This document shows, piece by piece, positions 30,820 through 37,627 of a stretch of 46,664 nt of DNA. The notes beneath the pieces are model-generated. The model was not told the DNA's origin. It ran no database searches and saw only the letters and a program-made list of their open reading frames with translations. Origin of the DNA: UBA7657 sp049652985. GTDB taxonomy: Bacteria; Pseudomonadota; Alphaproteobacteria; Micavibrionales; Micavibrionaceae. Every line of letters starts with the position of its first letter. The first letter of the stretch is position 1. The DNA is taken from positions 1 through 46,664 of the forward strand of contig JBASFK010000005.1 of the NCBI GenBank assembly GCA_049652985.1, given 5' to 3'. A program made the position numbers and the translations under genes.

Positions 30820-31301
30820 ACGGTCTTGATCTTAAACAATTCCGCGACTATATCGTCGACCCGACTTTAAACCGTATAGGCCTTTACAGTCAGGCCGCTT
30901 CGCGCCTGGTTGTTGCCACCGCGCTGGCCGAAAGCGGCCTGCGGTTTCTTGATCAGGTCGACAAGAACGGGCGGCTGGGCCCGGCTTATGGTTTGTTCCA
31001 GATGGAGCGCATAACGCATGACGATATCTGGGATAATTTTCTGCGCCATGATCTTTCGCTGGCCGCCAGGGTGCGCCACCTGACCATGATCAATATGGAA
31101 CTGGTGCAGCAGCTGCATGGCAACCACTTTTACGCCGCCGCAATGTGCCGTGTTCATTATTTCCGCATCAAATCCAGATTACCGGAAGCCGACGATATCG
31201 ACGGCCTCGCCGCTTACTGGAAAAAATATTACAACACGCCGCTCGGCAAAGGCACGATCGACGGTTTTAAAGCGAAAGCCGCGCCCGCTTTCGCCATCTG
31301 A
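30816..31301 (+). CDS. Lysozyme/transglycosylase-like phage protein (161 aa)
   Basis: This 161-residue protein has VVATALAESGLRFLDQVDKN followed by GRLGPAYGLFQMERITHDDI. This is the arrangement AxxESG ... GPAYGLFQME seen in goose-lysozyme/transglycosylase-like phage enzymes, where the Glu of ALAESG is the likely catalytic acid. The rest is helical, including ARVRHLTMINMELVQQLHGN and LAAYWKKYYNTPLG. No signal peptide. Placed between small membrane proteins and spanins, it is the best endolysin candidate. A virion-associated role is the alternative. Confidence 0.7.
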   Translation: MNGLDLKQFRDYIVDPTLNRIGLYSQAASRLVVATALAESGLRFLDQVDKNGRLGPAYGLFQMERITHDDIWDNFLRHDLSLAARVRHLTMINMELVQQLHGNHFYAAAMCRVHYFRIKSRLPEADDIDGLAAYWKKYYNTPLGKGTIDGFKAKAAPAFAI

Positions 31302-31426
31302 AATACCCGAGGGCCGACCAGGGCAATGCCGCAAGCAACCTTGCACCCGTTGGGGGACGTTCGAACGTAGGGTCTTAGACCGTCGGCTATTTTCTTTTTT
31401 AAGTGCAACAACCAAAGGAGATCGTG

Positions 31427-31609
31427 ATGAGCGATAATAAAGACAGTATCTTTAAAAAATTCGGCAAGATCGTGCTGATCGTGCTGACTGCCATTCTGGC
31501 AGCAGTGGGCTATTTCGCTTACGGCGTTAAGCCTGACACCAACGCTGTTCTTAAGGGCGACGTTTCGGCTGTTGGCCAGCAGGTCGAAGACGCTGCCAGC
31601 GCGCCGTGA
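31427..31609 (+). CDS. Small membrane protein, holin candidate (60 aa)
   Basis: ATG 31427 with GGAG upstream. The product has a charged N-terminus (MSDNKDSIFKKFGK), one membrane helix (IVLIVLTAILAAVGYFAYGV) and a short polar tail. Its stop overlaps the GTG start of the inner-membrane spanin. The position endolysin - small membrane protein - Rz - Rz1 suggests a holin or antiholin. No family is identified. Confidence 0.55.
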   Translation: MSDNKDSIFKKFGKIVLIVLTAILAAVGYFAYGVKPDTNAVLKGDVSAVGQQVEDAASAP

Positions 31610-31827
31610 TAACCGGGCTCTCAATCAAAGCCATACTTGCAGTCATAGCGGCGCTAGGTGTTCCTGGCGCCCTATGGCTGGCATGGAAAAAGGCTGAAGA
31701 CTGGATCACTGAAAAGGAAAAGGACGATGAACAGGAAAACCTGCTCGAAAAGCTTCAAGATCAGCGCGACAGTCCTATTACTGACGTTCCCGCTGCTGAC
31801 TGGATGTGGGACGACCTCAAATCCTAA
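31606..31827 (+). CDS. Inner-membrane spanin (Rz-like)
   Basis: A GTG start overlaps the upstream stop. The 73-residue protein has an N-terminal membrane helix (IKAILAVIAALGVPGALWLA) followed by a charged coiled coil (KAEDWITEKEKDDEQENLLE). This is the layout of an i-spanin. A second frame inside it (31727) encodes a lipoprotein, the typical Rz/Rz1 nested organisation. Together they would fuse inner and outer membranes at the last step of lysis, which implies a Gram-negative host. Confidence 0.75.
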   Translation: MITGLSIKAILAVIAALGVPGALWLAWKKAEDWITEKEKDDEQENLLEKLQDQRDSPITDVPAADWMWDDLKS

Positions 31828-31960
31828 CACCATTCTCATTCCAAAAATCGTCATTCCGACAGAACAGGAGCGTAAGATTTTGAGGGAGAATATCCCCGAA
31901 TTTTACGTCCGGTTTTCGGATCAGCAATATAAGCTTATGAAAGCCCGAGGCGAATTATGA
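31727..31960 (+). CDS. Outer-membrane lipoprotein spanin (Rz1-like)
   Basis: ATG 31727 with AAGGA upstream starts inside the Rz-like gene in another frame. The 77-residue product has a lipoprotein signal (SATVLLLTFPLLTG followed by Cys27, lipobox LLTGC). The mature part is about 50 residues and ends KLMKARGEL. It is not as proline-rich as lambda Rz1. The overlap extends 101 bases and its stop overlaps the fibre gene start. Confidence 0.75.
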   Translation: MNRKTCSKSFKISATVLLLTFPLLTGCGTTSNPNTILIPKIVIPTEQERKILRENIPEFYVRFSDQQYKLMKARGEL

Positions 31961-34900
31961 TGCGTTATCTATTTGCAGCCTTTGCGCTGTTCAGCTTTAT
32001 TCCTCCAGCGCACGCGGCTTCTATCTGCACAACCGCGGACTGGGCCGATGATATCACGCATGTCCTCGACGAAAATGCAAGAATATGGGCCTCTCTTTCA
32101 TGCGGCACCCCAGATGCGACGCTTGTTTCCGTCAGCCTGGGCGACCTTGCGGAAGCACTGGGAATCGAGGAAGCCTCGCCGAGTATTATTCTTGATCTCG
32201 GTGATGACGGCGGCAACGATTCAATCGCGCTAAGTGAAATCGCCATAACCGGCGACACTAATTCAATTTTTTCCGAGCCTGCCAACGACAAGCTTCGTAT
32301 TGCCGTCGGTAACGATTGGCCAAAGGCCGATGCTGCAGATGCTCTCGCCGCCAACGGCTCTAATTGCTCGGCTGGATCTGCGCCGCTCGGTGTTGATGCC
32401 TCGGGAGCCGTTGAATCCTGCACGGATTATGAAGAAGATTTAAGCAACTCTGCTGGCCTGCGCGCCGCCCTTTCTGACGAGAGCGGGACAGGTGCAGACT
32501 ATTTTCAAGGAGGCGATTTAGGAACTCCTTCAGCCGGCGTGCTGACAAATGCGACTGGCACAGCCTCCGGCCTTACGGCTGGCGCTGCCACTGCCTTGGC
32601 TGCAGACCCTTCAAACTGCTCATCCGGCCAGGCGCCGCTCGGTGTTGCGGCCAGTGGAGCGGTCCAGAGCTGCTTTGACGTATGGACCGAAGCCGAGAAT
32701 ACATCTGCCGCCTATATCACAGCCGCGGGAAATGCCGCTACAGCCACGGCCCTGGCAGCGAACGGGTCAAATTGTTCAGCCGGCTCATTTCCCCTTGGTG
32801 TAAACGCCTCGGGCGCTTCTGAAAGCTGCACGGACGCCTTTACGGAAGCCGAAAATACAGCTGCAGGATACGCGCCTGCCGCTTCCCCGATTTTTACAGG
32901 CATCGTAACGCTGCCCACGGCAGCCAGCCCGACGACGGATGCAGACGGCGAAATTGCCGTCGATGAAGATGCCTTTGCTTCCGGTTATAACGGTCTTGAA
33001 ATATTCAACGGCACGCGCTCGGCCTATGTAGTCGCCGTTCCCGCTGCAGACACTTGCACGAACGGCCAGGTGCCGAAATATACAGACGGTGAATTTCTTT
33101 GCGAAGATGATGACGACACCGGCGGCGGGGGTGGAACGTCTATTACCCTCGATCTGGGCGACGACAGCGGCAACGATTCAGCGGCTCTTTCAGAGATCGC
33201 CACCACGGGCGACACAAATTCCATCTTCACAGAATCGTCCGCTGACAAGCTGCGCATCGCGGTCGGTAATGACTGGCCGAAAGCCGACACGGCCGATGAC
33301 TTGACCTGCACGGACTGCATCGGCGCGACGGAAATCGCGGATAGTTACCTGCTTAATAACGGTGATGTCGCGTCGGGCACGTATGATTACGGCGGTGCGA
33401 CACTTGAAATCCCGAACGGCAACAGCCTGCCTGGCACCTGCGTGGTCGGTGATCTTTTCATGGATACCGATGCGACCACCGGCCAGCGCCTATATGCCTG
33501 CCAATCATCAAATACTTGGGCCTTGCAAGGTGACGGTGGCGGTGGCGGTGGTAGCAGTGAAGTTGTATTTGAAATTGAAACGGGCAACTTCACGGTAGAT
33601 GCTTCTGTTCCTATTTATTATTTTGGTGATAATTCTGCGGCACAGACAGCTACTTTTCCCGCTATTGGTGGCGATCATGATAAATGGTTCTATATAGCAA
33701 ATAAGACAGGCTCTACTGATCCTATAGATGTTACCCCTTCTGGTGCTGATAGTGTTCTAAGTGTCGCTCTAGGTAACGTAACAGAAATTGCTCCAGGAGA
33801 GGTCTGGTTATTTGTTGCAGGACCCTTTGGCGCTAACGATGCCTGGTTTGGTACTAGGTTAGAAGGCGGTAGTGCGTCTACGGCAACGGCACTGGCTGCG
33901 AACGGGGGAAACTGCTCAAGCGGGTCTGCACCCCTCGGCGTTGATGCATCGGGCGCGTCTGAATCCTGCTTCGACGTATGGACCCAAGCGGAGAATACAT
34001 CCGCTGCATACGCTCCCTTAGCTTCTCCAATTTTCACGGGCATCGTTACTTTACCGCAAGCGGGAAGCCCTACCACTGATGCCGTAGGAGAAATTGCTAT
34101 TGACCAAAACGGTTGGGGCATTGGATATGATGCGATCGAATTTTACAATAACACCAGTTCTGCTTATGTTGTTGCCACCAGCGTTGGCGATACTCCCTCG
34201 AATGGCCAAGTTCCTAAATTTAATACAAGTGGTGAAATCACTTGGGAAGATGACGCAGGTGGTGCAACAGCATGGAACGCCATAGGCGATGCTGACGGGG
34301 CGGGAACAGTTGTTTTTGGCGGTCATGACCAAGACATCACATCGTCCGAAGAGGGCGGCGATATTCTCACCATTACAAATACGGCCGCCGATCAAGGGTC
34401 GGATAGTATTATTCTCCGCCTTGCCACGAACGATGCGAACGACACGAATTCCATTTTTGTTCAAGGCACCAACGACGAAGACGGATCGCCCGCGACGGAC
34501 TGGAGAGTAAAAAGCACAGGTACCGCAGGTGGCCTTGAGCAAATCTGGGGCGCGACCGGGGTTACGGTTACGACTGATGGCGACGGCGCGGTAACTTTTT
34601 TGAGCAGAGGCGGCGGCTCCGGCGGGGTTGAAGATATAACTTTCAATCTCGACGATACGAGCAATCAGATTGACTGGACATCCAGCACCGGCATTACAGA
34701 ATTCGACATTAATACCCTCGACCTGAACACAGACACGATTGATTTCACCGGAACGGGTACGATGAACGGACTCGATCTGCTGGACAGCACGAGCGAAAGC
34801 ACGGTTGAAGGCCAGATTGATACCCTCGCCAACCTGACCAGCATGCAGGGGCAGGCCTTCACGTTCACGGCCTTTGGGGCATCCATTATTGATGATGCCA

Positions 34901-35307
34901 ACGCGGCGGCTGGAAGGGCAACGCTTGGCCTGCGCCAGGAATATTGCGTGGCAATGTCGGATCAGACGAGCGACCTGTCCACTTCGCCGACGCAAAAGGC
35001 GCATCTTTTCCTGCCAGCGGCGGCAACGGTTAACGCTGTTCGGGCGTATGTCGAAACCGCGCCGACGGGCTCGACTATTATCGTCGATTTAAACGAGGCC
35101 GGATCGACTATCCTTTCCACACGGATCACGATTGACGCCAGCGAATTTAACGGAGGGAGTTCCACCGCTCAGGGAACAGCCGCCGCAGCCGCCGTTGTCT
35201 CGGATACCTCGATAGCAGCAAACGCCAAGATCACGTTTGACCTCGATCAGCGCGGCAGCACAATTCCCGGAAAAGGACTGGTCGCATGTATAGACGTTTC
35301 GTTCTAA
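31957..35307 (+). CDS. Large repeat-containing tail fibre with signal peptide (1116 aa)
   Basis: ATG 31957 overlaps the spanin stop. The N-terminus looks like a Sec signal (MMRYLFAAFALFSFIPPAHA). The rest is acidic, Gly/Ser/Ala/Asp-rich. Four copies of an NCSxGxxPLGVxASGAxxSC unit lie near 32343, 32592, 32749 and 33889. Two copies of a LDLGDDxGNDSxALSEIA unit lie near 32187 and 33145, and two ASPIFTGIVTLPxAxSPTTD units are present. Paired cysteines recur in every first-type unit. The DNA at 33570-33870 is markedly AT-richer, suggesting a swapped module. It is probably the receptor-binding side or long fibre. Confidence 0.78.
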   Translation: MMRYLFAAFALFSFIPPAHAASICTTADWADDITHVLDENARIWASLSCGTPDATLVSVSLGDLAEALGIEEASPSIILDLGDDGGNDSIALSEIAITGDTNSIFSEPANDKLRIAVGNDWPKADAADALAANGSNCSAGSAPLGVDASGAVESCTDYEEDLSNSAGLRAALSDESGTGADYFQGGDLGTPSAGVLTNATGTASGLTAGAATALAADPSNCSSGQAPLGVAASGAVQSCFDVWTEAENTSAAYITAAGNAATATALAANGSNCSAGSFPLGVNASGASESCTDAFTEAENTAAGYAPAASPIFTGIVTLPTAASPTTDADGEIAVDEDAFASGYNGLEIFNGTRSAYVVAVPAADTCTNGQVPKYTDGEFLCEDDDDTGGGGGTSITLDLGDDSGNDSAALSEIATTGDTNSIFTESSADKLRIAVGNDWPKADTADDLTCTDCIGATEIADSYLLNNGDVASGTYDYGGATLEIPNGNSLPGTCVVGDLFMDTDATTGQRLYACQSSNTWALQGDGGGGGGSSEVVFEIETGNFTVDASVPIYYFGDNSAAQTATFPAIGGDHDKWFYIANKTGSTDPIDVTPSGADSVLSVALGNVTEIAPGEVWLFVAGPFGANDAWFGTRLEGGSASTATALAANGGNCSSGSAPLGVDASGASESCFDVWTQAENTSAAYAPLASPIFTGIVTLPQAGSPTTDAVGEIAIDQNGWGIGYDAIEFYNNTSSAYVVATSVGDTPSNGQVPKFNTSGEITWEDDAGGATAWNAIGDADGAGTVVFGGHDQDITSSEEGGDILTITNTAADQGSDSIILRLATNDANDTNSIFVQGTNDEDGSPATDWRVKSTGTAGGLEQIWGATGVTVTTDGDGAVTFLSRGGGSGGVEDITFNLDDTSNQIDWTSSTGITEFDINTLDLNTDTIDFTGTGTMNGLDLLDSTSESTVEGQIDTLANLTSMQGQAFTFTAFGASIIDDANAAAGRATLGLRQEYCVAMSDQTSDLSTSPTQKAHLFLPAAATVNAVRAYVETAPTGSTIIVDLNEAGSTILSTRITIDASEFNGGSSTAQGTAAAAAVVSDTSIAANAKITFDLDQRGSTIPGKGLVACIDVSF
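32343..33984 (+). repeat. Four diverged Cys-pair repeats in the fibre gene
   Basis: Copies at about 32343-32423, 32592-32690, 32749-32834 and 33889-33984 code NCSxGxxPLGVxASGAxxSC. They are roughly 27 codons each, and three of the copies continue into (F/T)DxxTxAENT. Nucleotide identity is partial, so the copies are old or shaped by recombination. Confidence 0.8.
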
Positions 35308-36038
35308 TATTTCTCACCTGCCTTCTCGCATTTCAGGCGCACGCTGCAGGTCTTGTCCTTAATTCCTATGCCTACAGGGATTTGAATAACGTCCTGCTTC
35401 TTCATTTCAATGGCGCGGATGCCTCGACCACATTTACCGATAGCGCCACGGCAAAAACCATTACTGCTAATGGCAACGCCCAGATAGACACGGGGCAATC
35501 AGTGTTCGGCGGGGCTTCCGGACTTTATGATGGAGCCGGCGATTACCTGTCTGCGGCATCATCAAGCGACTTCGATTTCGGATCCGGGGATTTCACGATC
35601 GATTTGCGGGTTCGCCCTAACGGCCTGTCCGCTCACCACGGCCTTGTCAGTCTTTCCAACAGCGCACTGACGCAGGGCGGTTTTTTCCTCGAATTTGATT
35701 CTGGCGGCTCGCCTTCAACGCCGCTCAGAATGTACACGATGTACACTGACGGCACAGTCGATGATATTCATGCCAGTGTCGCCTTTTCGACAGGCACCTG
35801 GTACCACATCGCCGTTGTCAGGAATGGGACCAATTTCGCCATGTATGTCGATGGCACGCAAAGAGCGACATGGACAAGCTCTAAAACCCTACGCGATGCG
35901 CCGAACGGGCTGGTCTCGGGCCGCATTTATACCGATTCAAACGCTCATTATTTCGATGGGTGGATGGACGAACTGCGCGTTTCAAAAGGTATTGCGCGCT
36001 GGACGTCCGGCTTCACGCCGCCTTCGGCGGAATACTAA
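35286..36038 (+). CDS. LamG/concanavalin-like fibre-associated protein (250 aa)
   Basis: ATG 35286 overlaps the fibre stop. A Sec-type signal (MYRRFVLIFLTCLLAFQAHA) precedes a laminin-G-like jelly roll: NNVLLLHFNGADASTTFTDS, FDFGSGDFTIDLRVRP, FSTGTWYHIAVVRNGTNFAM and WMDELRVSKGIARWTSGFTP. The last motif is highly typical of LamG_3 domains in tail fibres and adhesins. It probably binds surface glycans. The signal peptide is again unusual for a virion protein. Confidence 0.85.
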   Translation: MYRRFVLIFLTCLLAFQAHAAGLVLNSYAYRDLNNVLLLHFNGADASTTFTDSATAKTITANGNAQIDTGQSVFGGASGLYDGAGDYLSAASSSDFDFGSGDFTIDLRVRPNGLSAHHGLVSLSNSALTQGGFFLEFDSGGSPSTPLRMYTMYTDGTVDDIHASVAFSTGTWYHIAVVRNGTNFAMYVDGTQRATWTSSKTLRDAPNGLVSGRIYTDSNAHYFDGWMDELRVSKGIARWTSGFTPPSAEY

Positions 36039-36049
36039 GGGGAAAAATA

Positions 36050-36238
36050 ATGCCTGAAATCTGGATCTGGGTTCTTGTGGCAGTGATTATTTTTGTCCTG
36101 GACCTGGCGCTGGTAAGCCGTATCGTCCGCGACGAAGATATGGTTGGCCTGGCCTGTTTCATTTTTTTGCAGATTTTAGTCTTCGCCGTCTGCGTCATTG
36201 TCCGGCTTGCCTGGCTGATGATCGCCGACGTGTTTTAA
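36050..36238 (+). CDS. Small two-helix membrane protein (62 aa)
   Basis: ATG 36050 is 11 bases downstream of the LamG stop. Hydrophobic segments IWIWVLVAVIIFVLDLALV and GLACFIFLQILVFAVCVIVR are separated by a short charged loop (SRIVRDEDM). It is the last small gene of the late operon. It could be a holin, an antiholin or an exclusion protein; nothing distinguishes these. Confidence 0.6.
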   Translation: MPEIWIWVLVAVIIFVLDLALVSRIVRDEDMVGLACFIFLQILVFAVCVIVRLAWLMIADVF

Positions 36239-36251
36239 TTTTTAAAGAAAT

Positions 36252-36389
36252 CCCCTGTTTAAAAGCAGGGGTCCGGGGCGCGTCAACGCCCCAGACCGCG
36301 AGCTGATTCCTCGCATGACCGCAACCGGCCGCTCTCACGGCCACCCCGCACTGCGTCGCACGCAGCGGGTTCAGCGTACGCGAGAATCA
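36252..36389 (+). promoter_or_regulatory. Highly structured RNA leader before the C5-methyltransferase
   Basis: Successive perfect or near-perfect stems: 36252-36257 with 36266-36271, and 36275-36280 with 36287-36292. Then a 10-bp outer stem (36304-36314 with 36380-36389, one bulge) encloses two hairpins (36327-36331 with 36338-36342; 36345-36355 with 36361-36369, bulged). The outer stem ends seven bases before ATG 36397. The only GA-rich stretch upstream of that ATG is inside the stem. This suggests translational control of the methyltransferase. The first two hairpins may also help end the late transcript. Confidence 0.55.
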
Positions 36390-36396
36390 TGCAAAA

Positions 36397-37158
36397 ATGG
36401 AGTCCACCTTCCGGCCGCTCCAGGTCCTCGACCTGTTCAGCGGTATCGGCGGCTTTTCGCTCGGCCTCGAGCGCACAGGCCGTTTCAGAACTATTGCCTT
36501 CTGTGAAATTGACGTCTTCTGTCAGCGCGTACTTCGAAAACATTGGCCTGATGTCGCTATCCACGGAGACGTGCGAACCATCGACTTCCGGCAAATTCCC
36601 GCAGATGTCGTCACTGGAGGGTTTCCCTGCCAGGATATATCGAACGCAGGCTATTGCACGGGGATTGAAGGCACGCGCTCAGGCCTCTGGTCAGAAATCG
36701 TGCGCGCCATTCGCGACATACGACCCCGCTTCGTGGTCGTGGAAAACGTCGCAGCTCTCACTTATCGAGGCCTCGGCCGAGTTCTCGGAGACCTGGCCGA
36801 GTGCGGGTATGACTGTCAATGGCACTGCATACCGGCTTCCGCGCTTGGCGCCGTCCATCACCGAGATCGGATCTGGATTATTGCCTACCCCCGCGAAATC
36901 GGACGGGTTGTGCATGACGCGATATACGATTCACTCGCAGCTCAGCTGCATCTGGCGGGGCTACCAGAACAAGCCCTGGCCATACTTTCTCATCGGGGGG
37001 AACTTCGATTTGACGATACTTACCCAGATGTACGAACGCATGATGGATTTTCCAGCGCGATGGACAGAATTGGGGCCTGCGGAAACGCCATCTACCCGGA
37101 AATAGCCACGATCATCGGACGCGCGATCGCAGCTGCTGACGATTTGTTGATTTCTTAA
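36397..37158 (+). CDS. DNA C5-cytosine methyltransferase
   Basis: A 253-residue protein. Motif I is DLFSGIGGFSLGLE near residues 12-25. Motif IV is GGFPCQDIS, with catalytic Cys78. Motif VI is ENVAAL, motif VIII HHRDRIWII, and motif X GACGNAIYPEIATIIGRAI. The target-recognition region between VIII and X is only about 60 residues, which is short. No cognate endonuclease is present. It would methylate phage or host DNA, perhaps against restriction. A second long reading frame lies over it (36605-37105). Translation start ATG 36397 has no clear ribosome site and follows a folded leader. Confidence 0.93.
   Translation: MESTFRPLQVLDLFSGIGGFSLGLERTGRFRTIAFCEIDVFCQRVLRKHWPDVAIHGDVRTIDFRQIPADVVTGGFPCQDISNAGYCTGIEGTRSGLWSEIVRAIRDIRPRFVVVENVAALTYRGLGRVLGDLAECGYDCQWHCIPASALGAVHHRDRIWIIAYPREIGRVVHDAIYDSLAAQLHLAGLPEQALAILSHRGELRFDDTYPDVRTHDGFSSAMDRIGACGNAIYPEIATIIGRAIAAADDLLIS
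36605..37105 (+). CDS. Overlapping frame inside the methyltransferase gene, apparently coding
   Basis: In the frame one base ahead of the methyltransferase, codons stay open from 36389 to 37105 (238 aa). From ATG 36605 the product reads like a phage protein family I recall next to C5-methyltransferases: EGFPARIYRTQAIARGLKAR, SWSWKTSQLSLIEASAEFSE, TWPSAGMTVNGTAYRLPRLA, GSGLLPTPAKSDG and MMDFPARWTELGPAETPSTR. Family members normally have WKTSQ, ETWPRSGM, AYRLPPLAP and GFPxGWTxLEPSETPSS. Function is not known. Both frames look conserved, which points to dual coding; the evidence is pattern memory, not a search. Confidence 0.5.
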   Translation: MSSLEGFPARIYRTQAIARGLKARAQASGQKSCAPFATYDPASWSWKTSQLSLIEASAEFSETWPSAGMTVNGTAYRLPRLAPSITEIGSGLLPTPAKSDGLCMTRYTIHSQLSCIWRGYQNKPWPYFLIGGNFDLTILTQMYERMMDFPARWTELGPAETPSTRK

Positions 37159-37183
37159 CTTTGCTTTCTTCTAGGCAACTTAT

Positions 37184-37209
37184 CCCCGGCTCCGGCCGGG
37201 GTTTTTTTT
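37184..37209 (+). terminator. Rho-independent terminator after the methyltransferase
   Basis: CCCCGGC (37184-37190) and GCCGGGG (37195-37201) form a 7-bp stem with a TCCG loop, followed by eight T bases. It ends the rightward phage transcript just before a convergent small gene. Confidence 0.92.
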
Positions 37210-37211
37210 AT

Positions 37212-37463
37212 TTAAAAGCTGTACCGCGCGAAAGCTTCCTGGAGCCCGGCTTTGGCGATCTCGAGCATTTCCGGGTTGTTCGTGCGCAGCGCCTCTTTAT
37301 AGAGCTGCACAGGCCGCCGCGGCTGGGCCTTGGGCAGGAGATATTCGATCGCCTCAATGACCTCCTGGCGCGGCTCGAATTCAAGGTCGTAGCGCATCAG
37401 CGTCTGCAGGTGATCGATCGTGTAATAATAAGGGCCGACAGTGTTTTGAGGCGCGTTCCACAT
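37212..37463 (-). CDS. Small leftward protein next to attR (83 aa)
   Basis: ATG 37463 opens an 83-residue frame: MWNAPQNTVGPYYYTIDHLQ, then MRYDLEFEPRQEVIEAIEYL and EALRTNNPEMLEIAKAGLQE. It is helical and polar, with no known family. It converges with the methyltransferase across the terminator and is the last prophage gene before attR. Independent leftward genes at prophage ends are often lysogenic-conversion genes. Its promoter would lie in the AT-rich stretch 37464-37578. Confidence 0.6.
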   Translation of the reverse strand: MWNAPQNTVGPYYYTIDHLQTLMRYDLEFEPRQEVIEAIEYLLPKAQPRRPVQLYKEALRTNNPEMLEIAKAGLQEAFARYSF

Positions 37464-37578
37464 GGCCCCGATTCATAGGCTAATTGCGGCCTGATATACA
37501 AATTCGCGGTGCCTCTTTTGTGACTGTGATAAATATATATCTTGTTAAATCAACAATATAGGACTATATAATTGTTTC

Positions 37579-37623
37579 TTGAAAATCCACGTGTCGGCAG
37601 TTCAATCCTGCCCCTGGGCACCA
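37579..37623 (+). other. attR: 3' part of tRNA-Phe(GAA) gene
   Basis: TTGAAAATCCAC supplies the anticodon loop (GAA at 37581-37583) and the 3' anticodon stem. GTGTC is the variable loop, GGCAG-TTCAATC-CTGCC the T arm, and CCTGGGC-A-CCA the acceptor end. The 5' half of the tRNA is absent: upstream sequence is AT-rich phage DNA that cannot form the 5' anticodon stem. This is the usual scar of integration into a tRNA 3' end, where the complete tRNA is rebuilt at attL. The core shared with attL should begin near the anticodon loop. Confidence 0.88.
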
Positions 37624-37627
37624 CTCC

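Larger units (their letters stand above)
1..37623. mobile_element. Prophage, GTA-like siphovirus, incomplete on the left
   Basis: Repressor/Cro switch, replication genes, terminase, portal, protease, capsid, tail, lysis and fibre genes run in canonical temperate-phage order. The right boundary is the 3' portion of a tRNA-Phe gene (37579-37623), a typical attR. No integrase, excisionase or complete tRNA-Phe is in the window, so attL lies left of position 1. No structural gene is visibly broken, so the element could be intact, but this cannot be shown from a partial sequence. The tail gene order (DUF3168, tail tube, gp10-like, chaperone, tape measure, DUF2460, DUF2163, NlpC-like, tip) matches that of gene transfer agents of Rhodobacter type. 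Replication and switch genes show it is a real phage rather than a GTA. Confidence 0.93.

Noticed and set aside
31357..31368. Perfect 12-bp palindrome ACGTTCGAACGT between lysozyme-like and holin-like genes
   Set aside because: Single occurrence without other regulatory signals; could be chance or a protein site, not enough to annotate.
34051..35004. Leftward 317-codon frame opposite the fibre gene
   Set aside because: Cysteine/arginine-rich antisense by-product of the Asp/Gly/Thr-rich fibre sequence.
36238..36300. First two hairpins after the late operon as rho-independent terminators
   Set aside because: Stems are strong but neither is followed by a T-run, so they are described as part of the structured leader instead.
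37464..37578. AT-rich arm next to attR as a complete attP with integrase arm sites
   Set aside because: AT-rich but no repeated arm-type motif that I can see; only the tRNA core is supported.
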